Below, piece by piece: positions 21,742 to 34,073 of a DNA stretch of 64,000 bases. The translations under genes and the position numbers were made by a program. Position 1 is the first letter of the stretch; every line of letters starts with the position of its first letter. Source of the stretch: Pelodera strongyloides (taxonomy: Eukaryota > Nematoda > Chromadorea > Rhabditida > Rhabditidae); NCBI GenBank assembly GCA_036852015.1, contig JAANDG010000147.1, positions 173,501 through 237,500 on the forward strand, read 5' to 3'. Under the pieces are notes generated by a model. It did not search any database. It was not told where the DNA came from and worked only from the letters and a program-made list of their open reading frames with translations.

Positions 21742-22788
21742 AGAAAAACGTCCGTAATACGCACGTCGTCTAAGACGTGAAGCGGAGTCTCCTTTACGCG
21801 TATAGGTAAGCAACTTAGTCTCATCAAACGCCATAAGCTAAGCTTCAAGGCGGTATGATAGCCTTTTTTGAAGCGGATGTTTTGTAACGGCATGCTTATG
21901 TATGCCAGGTGAGCGTGCGAATTTGGGTCGATTTTTTTCACTTTATTTGAGCTCCTTCACTCGTAAATAATTGACCAGTATGTTTCATGATAACTCCAAT
22001 AAATTTTCATGTTCAGACATTCTACACTGAACTCTCGGAGTGGTCGAAGCAAACAAATAACAAATTTCCTTTACAATTAGTTTAAATAATTTTTTTCCAC
22101 GCAACTTCTCTAATCATTGAACATAATCAGCTTTCATCTTATCTCACTTACTACATTTATAGATAAACGTATGTCATTTAAATAGCACTCATTCGATTCT
22201 TTAACTCTGTTTTATTCCATCCTATTATTATTTTTTCTCTAACTCCTGCTGAGGCTTCCTGTATTTTGACTGCCGTAACAGGCATTGGTATTATTTGAAA
22301 ACATGTGCGTAAATTTTTGTTGTGCGTAATAAATCTTTTGCTATGCTTCTGTGCCTTATAAAGCTAAACTTATATTATGGAATAATTCTGTGCCGTTTTT
22401 GAAAACTTTGGCTCTAGAAGTCTGGAACTTTCGATTGCGAGCCCTACAGCTGAATTTATGCCTTGGAATGAACAACATAAAACACTGCAGCATCGTCGCG
22501 CACAAAAGGAGCGTCCGCCAATGGCACACCCGTGGCGCACTGAGGTGCATATGTGACATGTGGCACACTAGCCGCATCTCCACTAAGGGTAAAAGGGTAA
22601 AAGCACCAAGGAGCTGTCTACTGTATGTGTATGTACGGGTGTACACACATTTGTATTGCATGTGTTAGGAGTGTTAGGTTTGAGTGTGAGAGCTAAAAAC
22701 CGACGTGAATAATTAATCCCAGGACAAGGCATAAGTGCTACTTCTCCGTTTGTGAAATGGCACACTTTAGTTCTACAGGTTGCATAAT

Positions 22789-22945
22789 GGGGTTTACAAG
22801 TATGCTGAAAATTTACCGTTTCTTGAAACTACACGAGAACATTTTTTTAATTTTTAATTATGTATGCAGGTTCCGTGCAGAAATGCGGTAGTATTGACAG
22901 AATCACACCGATTTTTTTGGGATACTTGAAAAGTCCATTTGTTTC
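22789..22945. mobile_element. Inverted-repeat element family E, copy 4
   Basis: ATGGGGTTTACAAGTATGCT at the left with an inner ACCGTTTCTTGAAACTACAC, and GGATACTTGAAAAGTCCAT at the right. Confidence 0.6.
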
Positions 22946-22989
22946 ATGATCACATTTGAGTAGAGCCAGACCGTGATTCGTACCATATA

Positions 22990-23190
22990 AAGGGTGTTTA
23001 TTACAATGTATACGAACTAAATATCATTCAGCTTCACCCTGGGGACGTGCTTCCGCTGAGCTTTCTTACTAAAGGTACCGTAGTCGGGACATCTGCATAG
23101 CCATTTGCATATACATCTTTGATGTGGATATGCAAATGACTTAACTTCCCTTCCCAAGGCCTGTCTACGGTACCTTCTGTAAGGTACCGT
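22990..23190. mobile_element. Inverted-repeat remnants around GGTACCGTAG
   Basis: GGTACCGTAGTCGGGACATC and CCTGTCTACGGTACCTTCTG are inverted, enclosing CATTTGCATATACATC and its complement. The left part (TTCACCCTGGGGACGTGCTT) resembles the left arm of the element at 37425. Confidence 0.6.
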
Positions 23191-23399
23191 CATGTGTGAA
23201 ACGCCATTGTGTTCTTCTTATTCTGTGAAACTTCTTATAATCGTGTGAAACGCCAAATTGTCTAATCATGTTTTCTTGACACGCCACTCCTAAGGAATTT
23301 GGAATATTCTAATAACCTTGCTTTGATTAAAATATATAGGTTTTCAATTCAATCCTTTCTCTCATACGAGCGGTACCCAACAAAAAAACATTGGGATAC

Positions 23400-25069
23400 A
23401 TGACTACGGTAACCTTCACCCAACTTATGTGAAACTATGCTTTTTTAATCTTTCCTTATAATGAACTTTGACCCCAATTCCCGCGAAAATAGTACACGAC
23501 AACGAGGTGCACTTTTTCTGTAATTTTCAAATAAACTTTTCAGAAATATCGCCTACTCACACTATTTCTCCTACTATTGTTTCTGGGTGAAACTTTTTCC
23601 AAACCTTCCCACAATGAAGAGAAACATTCACGCAAAAGAAGACATGTCAGACACAGTTCAAAAGATGAGGAGGAAGAACCCGTCATGGTCATCGGTAGCG
23701 TTTTCTTATTTTCTTGTAGCTCCGACGCGGCGCTTATATGGCGCACACGATATTTGCGCCGCTATCGCTTTTGTTTGGCGCACTCTTCGCGGGCCCTGTA
23801 GTAACTAAAATGAAACGAATGGATTGCGGCGCAACATTTTTATACAACCAATAAGTTTTCTTTATTTTCTTATCGTATTTGCTCTATTTGTAAACGGTAT
23901 TTTTTTCAGACGGCACAGAACATTTTACCATGTAAGTCATTTACCTTTCCCAATTTAGTACAGTATTTTATTGTCATCTCAGGTTTAACCAAATTTGTTT
24001 GCTCTGCACGCTGTACATTGTACCCACATCAGTCGTGTGTTTTCAAAATTTTCAAATTATTTTCATGCTAATAATGCCTTATTCAGGGCCAATTGGATGC
24101 GGGACAATTGGGATCAATACACCGACTTTCACGATCGTAAGTCTAAAACAAAACCGACTGAAACGCAAAACATCGCGCGGTCGCCGCGCAGTTGATGGTC
24201 CACTGTCCACTCCAAACCAGGCGGTGGACGCCTAGGTTGCGCGAACGCTGCGCTGACGATGCGCCAAACGGGCAAAACTCCGTTCAGACTAGGCGGTGGA
24301 CGCCTAGGTTGCGCGAACGCTGCGCTGACGATGCGCCATACGGGCAAAACTCCGTTCAGCCTAGGCGGTGGACGCCTAGTTTGCGCGAACGCTGCGCTGA
24401 CGATGTGCCACAGGGGCAAAACTCCGTTCAGCATGTTTGTTGTCAACTGACGCATCCGGCTATCGCGTAGTCTCAAAACGTACAGCTTACACCGTTTTGG
24501 CACACTCCCGCCATCCTAGAAGTCTGTAAACTGGGTATTTTTTTGCAGAGGGACGGCGCGGATTTTCCTCTAACACTATGCAGACACGGAACTAGAACTA
24601 CTCAAAGTTATTTGATTATTGATGTTCCACTTTTCAGCACCAGTAGCTCCCCGTATAATGCCAGGATACCGAGTTTATGTTCCATTTGCGTATGTATCTG
24701 CCAAATTTACAATTTCTTTATATTTACTTTAAACTCAGAGGCCGTATTCACCACTCAATTCCCCATGGGGAATTCCCCCGTCTTTTTCTCTGCGTGTCTC
24801 ACTTTGGAATGCTATTTTCTGTACCCAGGGAATATTTCCCCGAGGGTATCAGAGTGGTGAATATGGCCTCAGAACTGCAAGAATTGGGAATATAGTTTTC
24901 CAGGGTACGCTAAGTACGCTTCGCAAGCAACGTGTCACACCGCTTTAAAAACTTATAATCTGTTATTTACTTCAGGGGTCGCTCGCATGAATATGGCTAC
25001 AGTAGGGGAGGTGCGACAACGTGGACGGCATCCGTTCTAAGTATAATAATTGCCCATTGGGTACTGTAA
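23400..25069 (+). CDS. Small secreted, possibly GPI-anchored protein, unrecognised
   Basis: Exons 23400-23408 (tentative), 23544-23694, 23910-23931, 24087-24136, 24638-24689 and 24976-25069 join in phase to give 125 residues. The start is MTTKYRLLTLFLLLLFLGET, a strong signal peptide, although the 9-bp first exon is the weakest part. Mature region: a basic His/Lys/Arg stretch (EKHSRKRRHVRHSSK), an acidic DEEEEP, then MANWMRDNWDQYTDFHD, PPVAPRIMPGYRVYVPFAGR and HEYGYSRGGATTW. It ends in a hydrophobic tail TASVLSIIIAHWVL with no following charge, as in a GPI-attachment signal or a C-terminal anchor. No family recognised. The dibasic KRR could be a processing site. Introns contain a 72-bp tandem repeat and a family D foldback. 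Confidence 0.6.
24218..24434 (+). repeat. Three-copy 72-bp tandem repeat in intron
   Basis: AGGCGGTGGACGCCTAGGTT begins each unit at about 24219, 24291 and 24363. Units end CAAAACTCCGTTCAG. Confidence 0.95.
24737..24872. mobile_element. Foldback family D, copy 2
   Basis: AGAGGCCGTATTCACCACTC and GAGTGGTGAATATGGCCTC ends. In the last intron of the 23400-25069 gene. Confidence 0.85.
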
Positions 25070-25099
25070 GAAGGAAGTCAGAAACTACGAAGTCACCCA

Positions 25100-26330
25100 G
25101 CCACCGATCAAATTACCTCGCAAAATTTCTTTCACTATTTAATTATGTGGTTGATATGCTCATCTTACAAGAAGTTTTTTTTAACAAGTAACAAGTATGG
25201 ATAATAATGATAATAAATAAATGCCAGTTGCGAAATGATTCGATTTCTATCATCATGAATAATGACAATAAAATTACCAACGCCAATGATAAACGTTTTT
25301 CGGTCTGTCGTGAAAATGTGCCGCACAGAGGAAAATGTAAAACAGGCAAATTGGGGTACTCGCAGCGCTCGCCAAATGGGTGCTGCCCCTAGCGTACACC
25401 CGTACACAATGCTAGTTTCCGCACTGCGGAAAGACACCTGTATTCGCGCTACAGTGACGCCCACGCCGCCCGAGAGGTGGTGTGCCGTGCCGCTCTGAAA
25501 CATTTATTATTAGACAGACTCGCCGCTCCCTCATAATCAGTGCTCAACACATAACTCTGGAGCTGCGCTGCGAAAGAAACTCTATCTCTCCGCGCACCTC
25601 GTCCCGTCTTCGCCGGGCTTTCGCCAGTGCACTGACCACCCTTTCGCCAAAATCTGAGGATAGGAGAAACATCCGCGCATCTGTTTGTCTCGTTCTGTAC
25701 AATTTTCGTGCTTCGACTACCGCGCAAAACATTCGCTCCACTTTCGCCGCGCACCACCAGAGCTTTGTCAGTATGTATAGATTGCAACGAGCGATTCATT
25801 TCGTACTAATAAAAGCTATTGGTGTTGTACACATAAGCCTTCACATCGTTAATGTTCTTTTTCTAAATTTCTTCAGCATATACAATACAAATACTGTGTT
25901 TGTTTCTTAATAATTTATGAAACATTCTGAAAATCCAACAAATAACAACAAACCCAAGATCAAGAAACAATATAGCCTAATACTAATAACTGGTTCTACA
26001 TCCAAACTTCCTAAATCTACTATCCTAATCCTACTCAACTCCATATTTCAAACGGTGAGAGCGTGAGAGCCTGGTTCGAAAAATCTACAACTAAACGAGG
26101 AAAAACGAGAACATCACGTAAATTTACGCAGAGTAAGGTGCTCAATAACCAATCTCATAAACTCCTACTGTTAAAGAAAAGCAAACTAGCATCAACTTGT
26201 AATCACAATTCTACCGTAAAATTTCATTTTACGCCGTGATATCTGAATAAAAATATGGCGCCGGACTGGCCATGTGGCCATACATTGTCTGTAAAGAAAA
26301 TTCAATAACTTAAAATAACACATATACTTG
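25100..26330. other. Intergenic, no recognised gene
   Basis: The 142- and 116-residue frames at 25449-25910 overlap on opposite strands of a GC-rich block with no splice or homology support. I treat them as chance. Confidence 0.4.
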
Positions 26331-26337
26331 CTTATGC

Positions 26338-29300
26338 TTAATCACTTGCCGTTGAACCTTCACCAAGTTCCGCTCGTACAAAATCGACAATCTTGGCCTG
26401 ATGTCCAGTGACGTATCTGAACAAATAATCACGCTGTATTATTTCGCTTTTGTTCTTTTCAGAATAAAGTATTCAATACAACAACAAGTTGACACTGTCT
26501 TACTGATTATTATAACAACTCAGCTAAAGCCTAAAGGGTAAGTAAAGTAGCAAAGACAAACAAGCTAACAAAATATAAGTAAAGCTCATAACATAGACTA
26601 GTCCCTAACAAAAGCACCAGGTTTATATATTTTTCAGCTGGGCTGGTGAAATATCAAATTATAGACTCCTATTTGCAGCGCTACATTTGCCACGAACGCA
26701 CTTACACATGAAGCTGCATTTGCTCAAAAATCCGCAAGCAAATCCGCTTCGCTGTCCGCTCAATCCGCTAGAATGCCTTAAACCCCAACAATACCAAAAC
26801 AACGCGCAAAAAAACATTCCAGATAAAATAAAAACTTACTCATGAATCGTTTGCGATGGGTTGAGCATAAACGCCTGCCTCAGCAGTGCTGTCTCACTGT
26901 CGTCGATTTCAGTTGTCTGGAAAACAAAACGCTTTAAAATAAATCAAAATACAGAAATCCAAAACAATCTGCGGGATTCCTAGGGTCACCTCATCGTCCT
27001 CATCACTCAGTCTCGGCATCTGAGAACTCAGATTCAGATACAATATTTAAGTTGAAAACAAATGTCATAATATAAAGGAGCTTGGTTGCTTGGAGTAACT
27101 TATCGCACATTATGGCATAGTATCCAGATGACACATGGCTTTGAAACATGTGGTGGACTACTGCATTCCCATGTAAACACAAATGAAAATATATACAAAT
27201 ATAAATGGTGTTGTCCAGAATATGTTAAAGCAAAATACCAGGCAATTTTTGAAACGCATCATGAACAACTGAATTCTTACGTATTTTAGCTAAGTTGCTC
27301 GAATTTAGCTCGATTTTTTATTCTAATTTATGTTCATTTGCATAAGCAGTGTAACAATGCTGGTGAACTCGATGCGTTTCAAAAACCGGCCAGTATTTCG
27401 CTTTAAAAAATCACGTATCGTAGCCATACAGTATCACAACCTTATGAAGCCTTACCTGTCCCTTGAAAAATTCGTTCAACTCGTCTTGATTATCAACTGT
27501 CTCAGACTTAGCCGCCTGTTTCTGATCAGCAGAGGGCGGAGCGCCAAGGGTCTCACTAAATCACATATTCTTAATTCTTATTCACAAAAATGGCACCTTG
27601 TACAATTAGAAATTCAGGATTTGAAAGTGGAACCCAACGCAAACAAAAAACATGCGTAATAAAGCAGCCACCAATCACTAGTCAAAACACTCAGTTTAAC
27701 AAAGCACGACAACTTTGAAAGCGGTGTGTCACGTGGTTTCTGAAATGTACGGTAGACAACATCACTTGAACGCAGTGTCTCCAATGCAAATTTCAGAGCG
27801 CTTCACAATCTGATGATTTTATCCAACAGACACTTCACATACCAGTCTCACACCGCTTTAAGCGAAATACCGGCCGTGAAACGCATCGTGGATAACTGAA
27901 TTCTTACGTTTTGCTCGAATTTAGCTCGATTTATTATTCTAATTTACGTTCATTTGCAAATTTGCATACGCTGCATACGAATGCTGGTCTACTCGATGTG
28001 TTTCAAAAACGGGCCGGTATTTCGCTTAAAGCGGAGTGCTAGCCTCTTTGGAAAATTTGCATATGATAAGCAAATCCTATGTATCCTATGCTAATTTTGT
28101 ACGATTGCCGTGGACGATCGTACAAAATTAGCATAGGATAAGTAGGATTTGCTTATCATATGCAAATTTTCCAAAAGGGCCAGTATTTCGCTTTAAAAAA
28201 GCAATGACATTCCAACCAACCTTCTCATTCCAATAATATGCTGGCATATCTGCGCGGCTAGCCTTTCCGTTGGGAAGAGTCCATCGGCCTCTTTGCGTTC
28301 CATCGCAATGATTGACACAAATTTGCCCATTTGAAGAGCCTCAGTGCCGTCTGGAATAAATAACAACAGACTATACTGTGCTGTGCCGCAAGCCCAAGTC
28401 TGGATGCCAGTTCGAGTAAAGTATTTCCCCAAGCAGAATCCGAACGTAAATATTTCTATCCAATGAGGAAAATGAATAAAATTTCACTCATTTGCGTATC
28501 TGCCATCGAATTTTAGACAATTTCAGACAATATACAAAATACAGTGCAGAGTGAGTTAAAAGAAAGACCCGAGGACACGTCGATAGCATCACTAAAGCGA
28601 AATACTGGCCGGTTTTTAAAACACATTTTGGACATCAGCAATCTTCTGCAGCATATGCAAATGAACGTAAATTGTAACAAAAAATCTAGCTAAATTCGAG
28701 CAAATTAGCATAAATCAGTAAGAATTCAGTTATCCACGATGAGTTTCAAAAACCGGCCGGTATTTCGCTTTGAAGTTGCTTTCACGTACCTTACCCCACC
28801 CCCTACACATACCGAATTTCTATAGGGTAGCACAGAAGGCACAAATGGACTTGTATCTGTGTCAAAAATGGTCCTTGTACGAACTACCAGACACAAGGAA
28901 CTACCAGCCCCACCAGCTACCAATCGTTAATTCATTAAATATTAAATACTATTATATCTTAATGTGGTTTCCCTTTTCTTTCATTTTCCACATACAGTAA
29001 ATGAGTAATTGTCACATTTTACCAAATGAAAGGATCATGCAAACTGCAAACTAGAAATAAATTATTATTATTATTATTAAGAAATGTGCAAAGGCCTAAA
29101 AAAAACTCACCCTTCGGATGTGCGGCGCCATGCAGAACAGCTCCCGTTGGGGCGAAAAGAGCCTCAACTCGCTTCAGAGTCAAATTCTCTCCGAGACGGC
29201 CGACAGACATTGCCAGGATTTCCTGAACTGAACACGTAGTAAACTAATAACAATAAGTAGGTCATTGTGTCATACATAATAATAATAAGGCAGTTGCGTA

Positions 29301-31961
29301 GTAACTTGTAACTTACATGTGGATGACCTACATCGTAATCAGCAAGGGATACTTACTTCTTCACCATGTGCACTTGAGTCTTAAGTTACCAGGTTACCAA
29401 ACTGCGGGTGCGTTTGAGTTTGAATTGGGCCAAAAAAAAGTCTACTGTACCCCAACCCAAAAGTGGTTTGTTTTCGGTCAATCAAGAACACATCCTATAT
29501 TTGACCAAAACAATAATAAATACGTAAAAAACATATCAACCCCCAAATAAAAGTAGCCATAGCCATCAAAATAATGCACGAACGTAAAGAAAGAAAACAC
29601 ACCTTCAACGACTTGCCCTCTGACGTTTTAACCGTGTCCACATCTGGAAAATGGACGGTAAAATACCAAAGCAAATAAATAAGCGAGTCGATACCATAGT
29701 CACGTATTCAACCTGGCACCGCACACCAAATCAACGCAATTCTGCTATTTATATCCCCATCTAAGGGTGTAGTAATTTATTACTCACAAACTCTTATTCA
29801 AGCATACGCCATACATCCAATCCACTAAACGATACGATCTTTATAATACCAAAACTTCAATCAATAATTACCGTACTGCTGGCGAGCAATCGATCCCGAG
29901 GCCTCCACTGGATTCTGCTGTGCATGCACCAACGTTGCGTCGGTAATCGTTGTGAGCTAAAATAAAGTAAACAAAAATAACGACGAGACGATACGGCAAG
30001 GAACGAAACGAATAAACATAATCTAAGTGTATATCCCGCGGGGCAACGGAGTTTGGTGTGTTAACCAAAATAGTTTTTCTCCGTGTGCTCTTCTTTCCAT
30101 AATGTTACATCCGTTTTCCTCTATCTTATCTGGTGTGTCAGTATAGACTGTAGTTTATACTATTAAGGAATAACACACACAGTGTCATCCGTCCCTCAAT
30201 ATGCAAATATGCAAATCTGTAACCTTTCAGAAGATAACCAGATCCAATCTACAATTATTCCAGAAATTAGAATCAACCAGCAATAACCAACCAGCTCCTT
30301 GAAGGGCTCTCCGCGCGCGACAAAATCGGTTTCGCAGTTCAATTCAATAACGATCGCCACATTCCCAGCTGGTTTCACAGCCACCAGACCTTGCGAAGTT
30401 TGACGTGACGAAAGCCTAATATGATTGGGTTTTCCGTAGCGGGGATTATTTTTGTGGGATAAAAAAGGACATTTGGGAAATATGCGAAGCATCAACATAG
30501 TGGTATTGGAAAATATTGAAGCAGCAACAACCTCGACCGAATTCGTATAGTCAGTGAACCACGCCGAAAAGTAATCAAAAAATTCCCCCTGTAAAAGTGA
30601 CTAAATGGAAAGAAATTCCAACTAATACCATACGATTAATCAAACGAAAAAGATTAAAACAATTTCCGTCCGACGTAAACTATAGTAAAGGAGCGAATAC
30701 TAAAACACAGTGTAAGCAATCACAGCATGAGAACAATAAGATCATAAGCCAAAGTTCACAAGATATAGTCAATTTGCTATGCTCGCTGCTTACAAGACAC
30801 AACACAAAACAAAACAATAATTAAGTGAAGGGAACAAAAAACCTACTTAGCAGCTTTCGCCCAGCCCTCCTTTTCTGCATTTTGTCGTAGCCATTTCTCT
30901 GCTTCCGATAACTGATCAGAACCTGGAAATTATTCAATTTTCAAGACAAATGCAAAGAAAAACGGAACGAACCACTAACAAAACTATCCATGAAGCAATT
31001 AAAGCAAAAGCAAGTCCGACTACAAATCGCCAAGTGTCAAGATCGTACCAATTCTACGTACCCAGGCGCGCACGCGGACATGTGAATCCGCGTCAGAGAT
31101 ATAGATTTTTGCCATGGGAAAGTAAAGGCGGACTGGCGGACACTCAGAAAAGAGGGCGTATTTCTTTCTGCCTTGTTTTTCAATGAAAATTTAATTTTTC
31201 CTGCGGACGCTGATTCGAGTGTCCGCGCTGCGCTCCTCAGGAAGTTATATCATAAGTGCGTGATGGTGTGATCAGTCACATTCACATCCAGATCCAGTAC
31301 TACAAAATATATGAGAAATCTGAGAAATCAACTCACCAAACTGAACCAGCGCCTTCCTGCAATTCACATAACTGTAGCCGGTTCTCTTGCGAAGTTTCAT
31401 CAAAGACTGAAATAGTGCATAGTGCAGAGTACAGACTACAGACTATAATGACAACGCAGATACACTGACACAGGAAAACGGGACTACATAATGCTATTCA
31501 GATTTATAACAACGTGAGACTGTTAACTATTTGAACGTCACAACCGTTTGTAACTTATTTGAACACTGAACAGCAAAAGCAACGAGTCGGTTAAGGTTAA
31601 GCGCTGCAATCCGAAATCCGAGGGCGAGGGCAAAACCCAGTTGGCACATGAGGGTATACTAAACATTCTACGCCACGAGGGTGATATGCTTATAGAGTAA
31701 GTCAAAAGCAGTAAATGTAGTTGATTTTAAAAAAGGCGGTAGACAAATACATGCATCCACATTATAAACATGTGCTCCACTGGGACATAAATTAACATAC
31801 AATACACAGCCACGCCCCTCCGGCGCAAATCAATCAATAATACTAAATAAAATAAAACTCACATCCTTATCCACTTTGTGTTCCGCGACCGGTTGCGCAC
31901 TCGATAATGTTCGGCAAATCAAGCGAGACGCCGCAAGTGACCGCGTTAGTGAACGAAGCAT
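26338..31961 (-). CDS. tsfm: Mitochondrial elongation factor Ts (EF-Ts), complete
   Basis: Eleven exons on the minus strand: 31863-31961, 31337-31406, 30847-30922, 30292-30415, 29872-29956, 29603-29643, 29111-29222, 28221-28350, 27456-27555, 26840-26916, 26338-26416. All joins keep phase; the product is 330 residues, close to the usual length for animal mitochondrial EF-Ts. N-terminus [20 protein letters not shown] is Arg/Ser-rich with no acidic residue, a mitochondrial targeting signal. Then [20 protein letters not shown] (UBA-like domain), [20 protein letters not shown], and the core motif [20 protein letters not shown], which contacts EF-Tu. [16 protein letters not shown] and [20 protein letters not shown] near the C-terminus are also typical. 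The protein recycles EF-Tu by nucleotide exchange in mitochondrial translation. An EF-Ts-typical acidic linker ([18 protein letters not shown]) precedes the final domain. Introns hold at least six MITEs. Confidence 0.96.
27227..27405. mobile_element. CCGGCCGG MITE (family A), copy 6
   Basis: AAAGCAAAATACCAGGCAAT at the left (diverged) and CCGGCCAGTATTTCGCTTT at the right. In the EF-Ts intron, ending 51 bp past the exon 9 donor. Confidence 0.8.
27718..27860. mobile_element. ACGTGG-type MITE
   Basis: AAAGCGGTGTGTCACGTGG at the left and CACACCGCTTT at the right. Variant family with relatives near 32694, 39400, 40999, 45747 and 45882. It abuts the family A copy at 27859. Confidence 0.7.
27859..28029. 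mobile_element. CCGGCCGG MITE (family A), copy 7
   Basis: TTAAGCGAAATACCGGCCGT at the left and GGGCCGGTATTTCGCTTAA at the right, directly adjoining a different MITE on each side. Confidence 0.85.
28028..28195. mobile_element. Near-palindromic MITE (family B), copy 2
   Basis: AAAGCGGAGTGCTAGCCTCT at the left; the right end reads GGGCCAGTATTTCGCTTT, a family A-like terminus. The interior has the same ATGATAAGCAAATCCTATG arms as copies at 1282 and 58764. Confidence 0.85.
28594..28772. mobile_element. CCGGCCGG MITE (family A), copy 8
   Basis: AAAGCGAAATACTGGCCGG and its complement CCGGCCGGTATTTCGCTTT. In the EF-Ts intron. Confidence 0.85.
31057..31243. mobile_element. Foldback family K, copy 2
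   Basis: GCGCGCACGCGGACATGTGA at the left and GAGTGTCCGCGCTGCGCTCC at the right; same plan as 18953-19146. In the EF-Ts intron. Confidence 0.7.
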
Positions 31962-31981
31962 ACTTCGACACTGTTTATTAC

Positions 31982-31987
31982 CTGAAA
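31982..31987 (-). other. Probable spliced-leader acceptor of EF-Ts
   Basis: TTTCAG, 20 nt upstream of the ATG. Confidence 0.5.
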
Positions 31988-32049
31988 TTTTATTTATAAA
32001 TTTAAAGTGTGTACCAAACTGACCTAAAGCACAGATCATTGTACACGAA

Positions 32050-33165
32050 AACAACATTAACAACAATAAACTACAAACAATTCCTAAAACAAAACATCAA
32101 CATATCAAAGCAGGAAATAGGAAATACCCGATAACAATAGATTAACAACGTAATGATAGTGCAAAGGGCAAAGAGTAACATATGGGAAATTTTCAAGTCT
32201 TCAAACTACAAATGATGAGAGAAAGGAGCAGGATACAAAAAAATGGTCCATATGACATGCATGACAAATTCAAGTACACCAATGTCGTTGTTTAAGCAAC
32301 CATTGTAAAATAAGAAATAAACCTTACCTTAGCTACCTTAACCTTAGATATTAAAGGAGCGAATGTATTTAAGGGGTGTGCTTGTACCTTACGAGTGCAG
32401 GCGCTGGGCTGACAAGAAGGCATATGTCAGCTTAGGATCAAAAATCAAAAAGAGCAACCGGTCACTGAGAGACTGAGCATAGGCTTGCGAGCGAGGTCTT
32501 GACGACATTTTGAATTTGCATAATTATTAATTGCTCAATTATTCCTTCCAACGATGGCAACACTCGCTGTTGGCGCATCGATAAAATACCGTCATCGGCT
32601 CGTCAGCGCTTCGCGTTTGAAGTTGCATAAAGTATGCGCGATCATGCGAGCATTTTGGACATCTGAAAGGAGGTTGAGCGTTAGGCGTTAGTAAAGAGGT
32701 ATGACACGTGGTTTTTAAATTGTAGTCTGAATTGGCTCAATTGCCTGATAACTTACCAAACTACCTCACAAGAAAATGTGCACAAATACTTCTCCGTTCT
32801 CCGCATGCGTTTCGAAGCTACATTCCATATAGCGCAATAGCGCTATATTTACGAACTACCGAGTTAGCAGTTAGCATACGATTCTGTGCTCCTGCATGAG
32901 GAGGTGAAAGAGACACCAAAATTATGCATGTTGCGGGTATCGCCCCGCTTTTCCGACGAGGTTTATAAAAACACGAAAAGTAGGCGCATGTGTGAATAAA
33001 GTAGTTATACAAGTGATAAAGAAAACTAAGCCACTACAATAATGATGACCAACCTCTCCTCAGTAATTTGTGCATTCTCCCAGGCACGTGGACCGCCAAG
33101 TACATCGTCGATATCCTTCATTTTTGGGTAAATTTTACTTCCGACCTAAAAGTAAGTCGAAAGTC
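32050..33165. other. Intergenic, no recognised gene
   Basis: No splice-consistent coding. A solitary ACGTGG-type MITE end (GTATGACACGTGGTTTTTAA) lies near 32699. Confidence 0.4.
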
Positions 33166-33228
33166 CAGAGGCCGTATTCACCAACACGCAGGGAGCCCTC
33201 CCTGGCCTCCCCAGAGTAGTAAATAAAA

Positions 33229-34073
33229 TGAGACGAAATTATTTTGTCCATTTCCTCCTTGGCTTTGTGCCAGATACCGTAACCGTTTTCGTTGCGGGAC
33301 CCATCAGCACGCAGGGTATATAAGGCGAGCGGCGGCGCTCACCGGTCATTCGGCGTCGTGTTTTTGGTGCGTGCGGTTGTCCGTGTTTTGTTGCCGTTTT
33401 TTGTTTTTGTTTGTTTTGAATTTTATTTTTCAGGGCTTCTGTGATACGTTTGACTGAAAGATGGATCAGTGCAAGGTTTTGATTGAAGAAAGGCTCCGTG
33501 AAATCGGAATTACCGTCTAGAACATGGCTCCCGGCGAGGTTTAGACTAGAAGAAGGCTCAGGTGACGGAACACCAGCTTGCTGTCCTCATGTCAGGTTTG
33601 TTCCACTTTATTTTCGCTTTAACCCGCTTTTCACGCTTTTTGGTGCCTGTTTTTTTTATGGCCGCTGTTCAGGCTCGTTTCTGCGTTAATTTGGCCGGTA
33701 GCTTCTGATTTTTTTTATTGCAGGTCTTCCGAAACGTTACACACACGCGCACTTCGACAGGAGCAAGGAATCCATGAATGCAACGCAGCAGATTCGAAAA
33801 ATGGATTTTTTAAACATCTGTTTAATAAATTGTTTATGCCTGTAATATGTTTCCTCGTTTGTGTGGTTTACAGTCTTTCCGCTTTAAAAATGGTGATTAG
33901 CATCCTTCCCTTCTTTTTTTGTAAAAAAATACGTTGCCTGGCGTCGGTTTTCGAAAATATAAACTTCGCGCCAAAATTTGAATTCAAATTTTGTCTGCGG
34001 GTCGCGCGGGGATAGTCTGGATACGGTATCTGGCACAAAGCCAAGGAGGAAATGGACAAATGATTTCGTCTCA
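33229..34073 (+). mobile_element. Nested DNA-transposon derivative with 50-bp terminal repeats
   Basis: TGAGACGAAATTATTTTGTC with CATTTCCTCCTTGGCTTTGT at the left is mirrored at 34024-34073 (ACAAAGCCAAGGAGGAAATG, then GATTTCGTCTCA). About 845 bp. Inside are a TATA-like GGGTATATAAGGCGAGC at 33316, a G/T-rich leader, an acceptor-like TTATTTTTCAG at 33434, and a short frame MDQCKVLIEERLREIGITV ending in a stop. This looks like a deletion derivative of an autonomous element that kept its promoter and first exon. Superfamily not identified. Confidence 0.7.
33316..33332 (+). promoter_or_regulatory. TATA-like promoter inside the nested element
   Basis: GGGTATATAAGGCG, followed about 30 bp on by a GTCATTCGGCGTCGTG initiator-like stretch. 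Inference from sequence only. Confidence 0.35.

Noticed and set aside
21230..21941. Several 90-146 residue frames on both strands
   Set aside because: They lie in the GC-rich tandem repeat of the Pmp3 intron; the true coding is exon 21642-21741.
24549..24606. Candidate exon in the small secreted gene
   Set aside because: Every acceptor gives a stop or a phase clash; joining 24136 to 24638 is in phase.
25449..25910. Opposed 116- and 142-residue frames
   Set aside because: GC-rich block with mutual shadows, no splice sites or recognisable motif.
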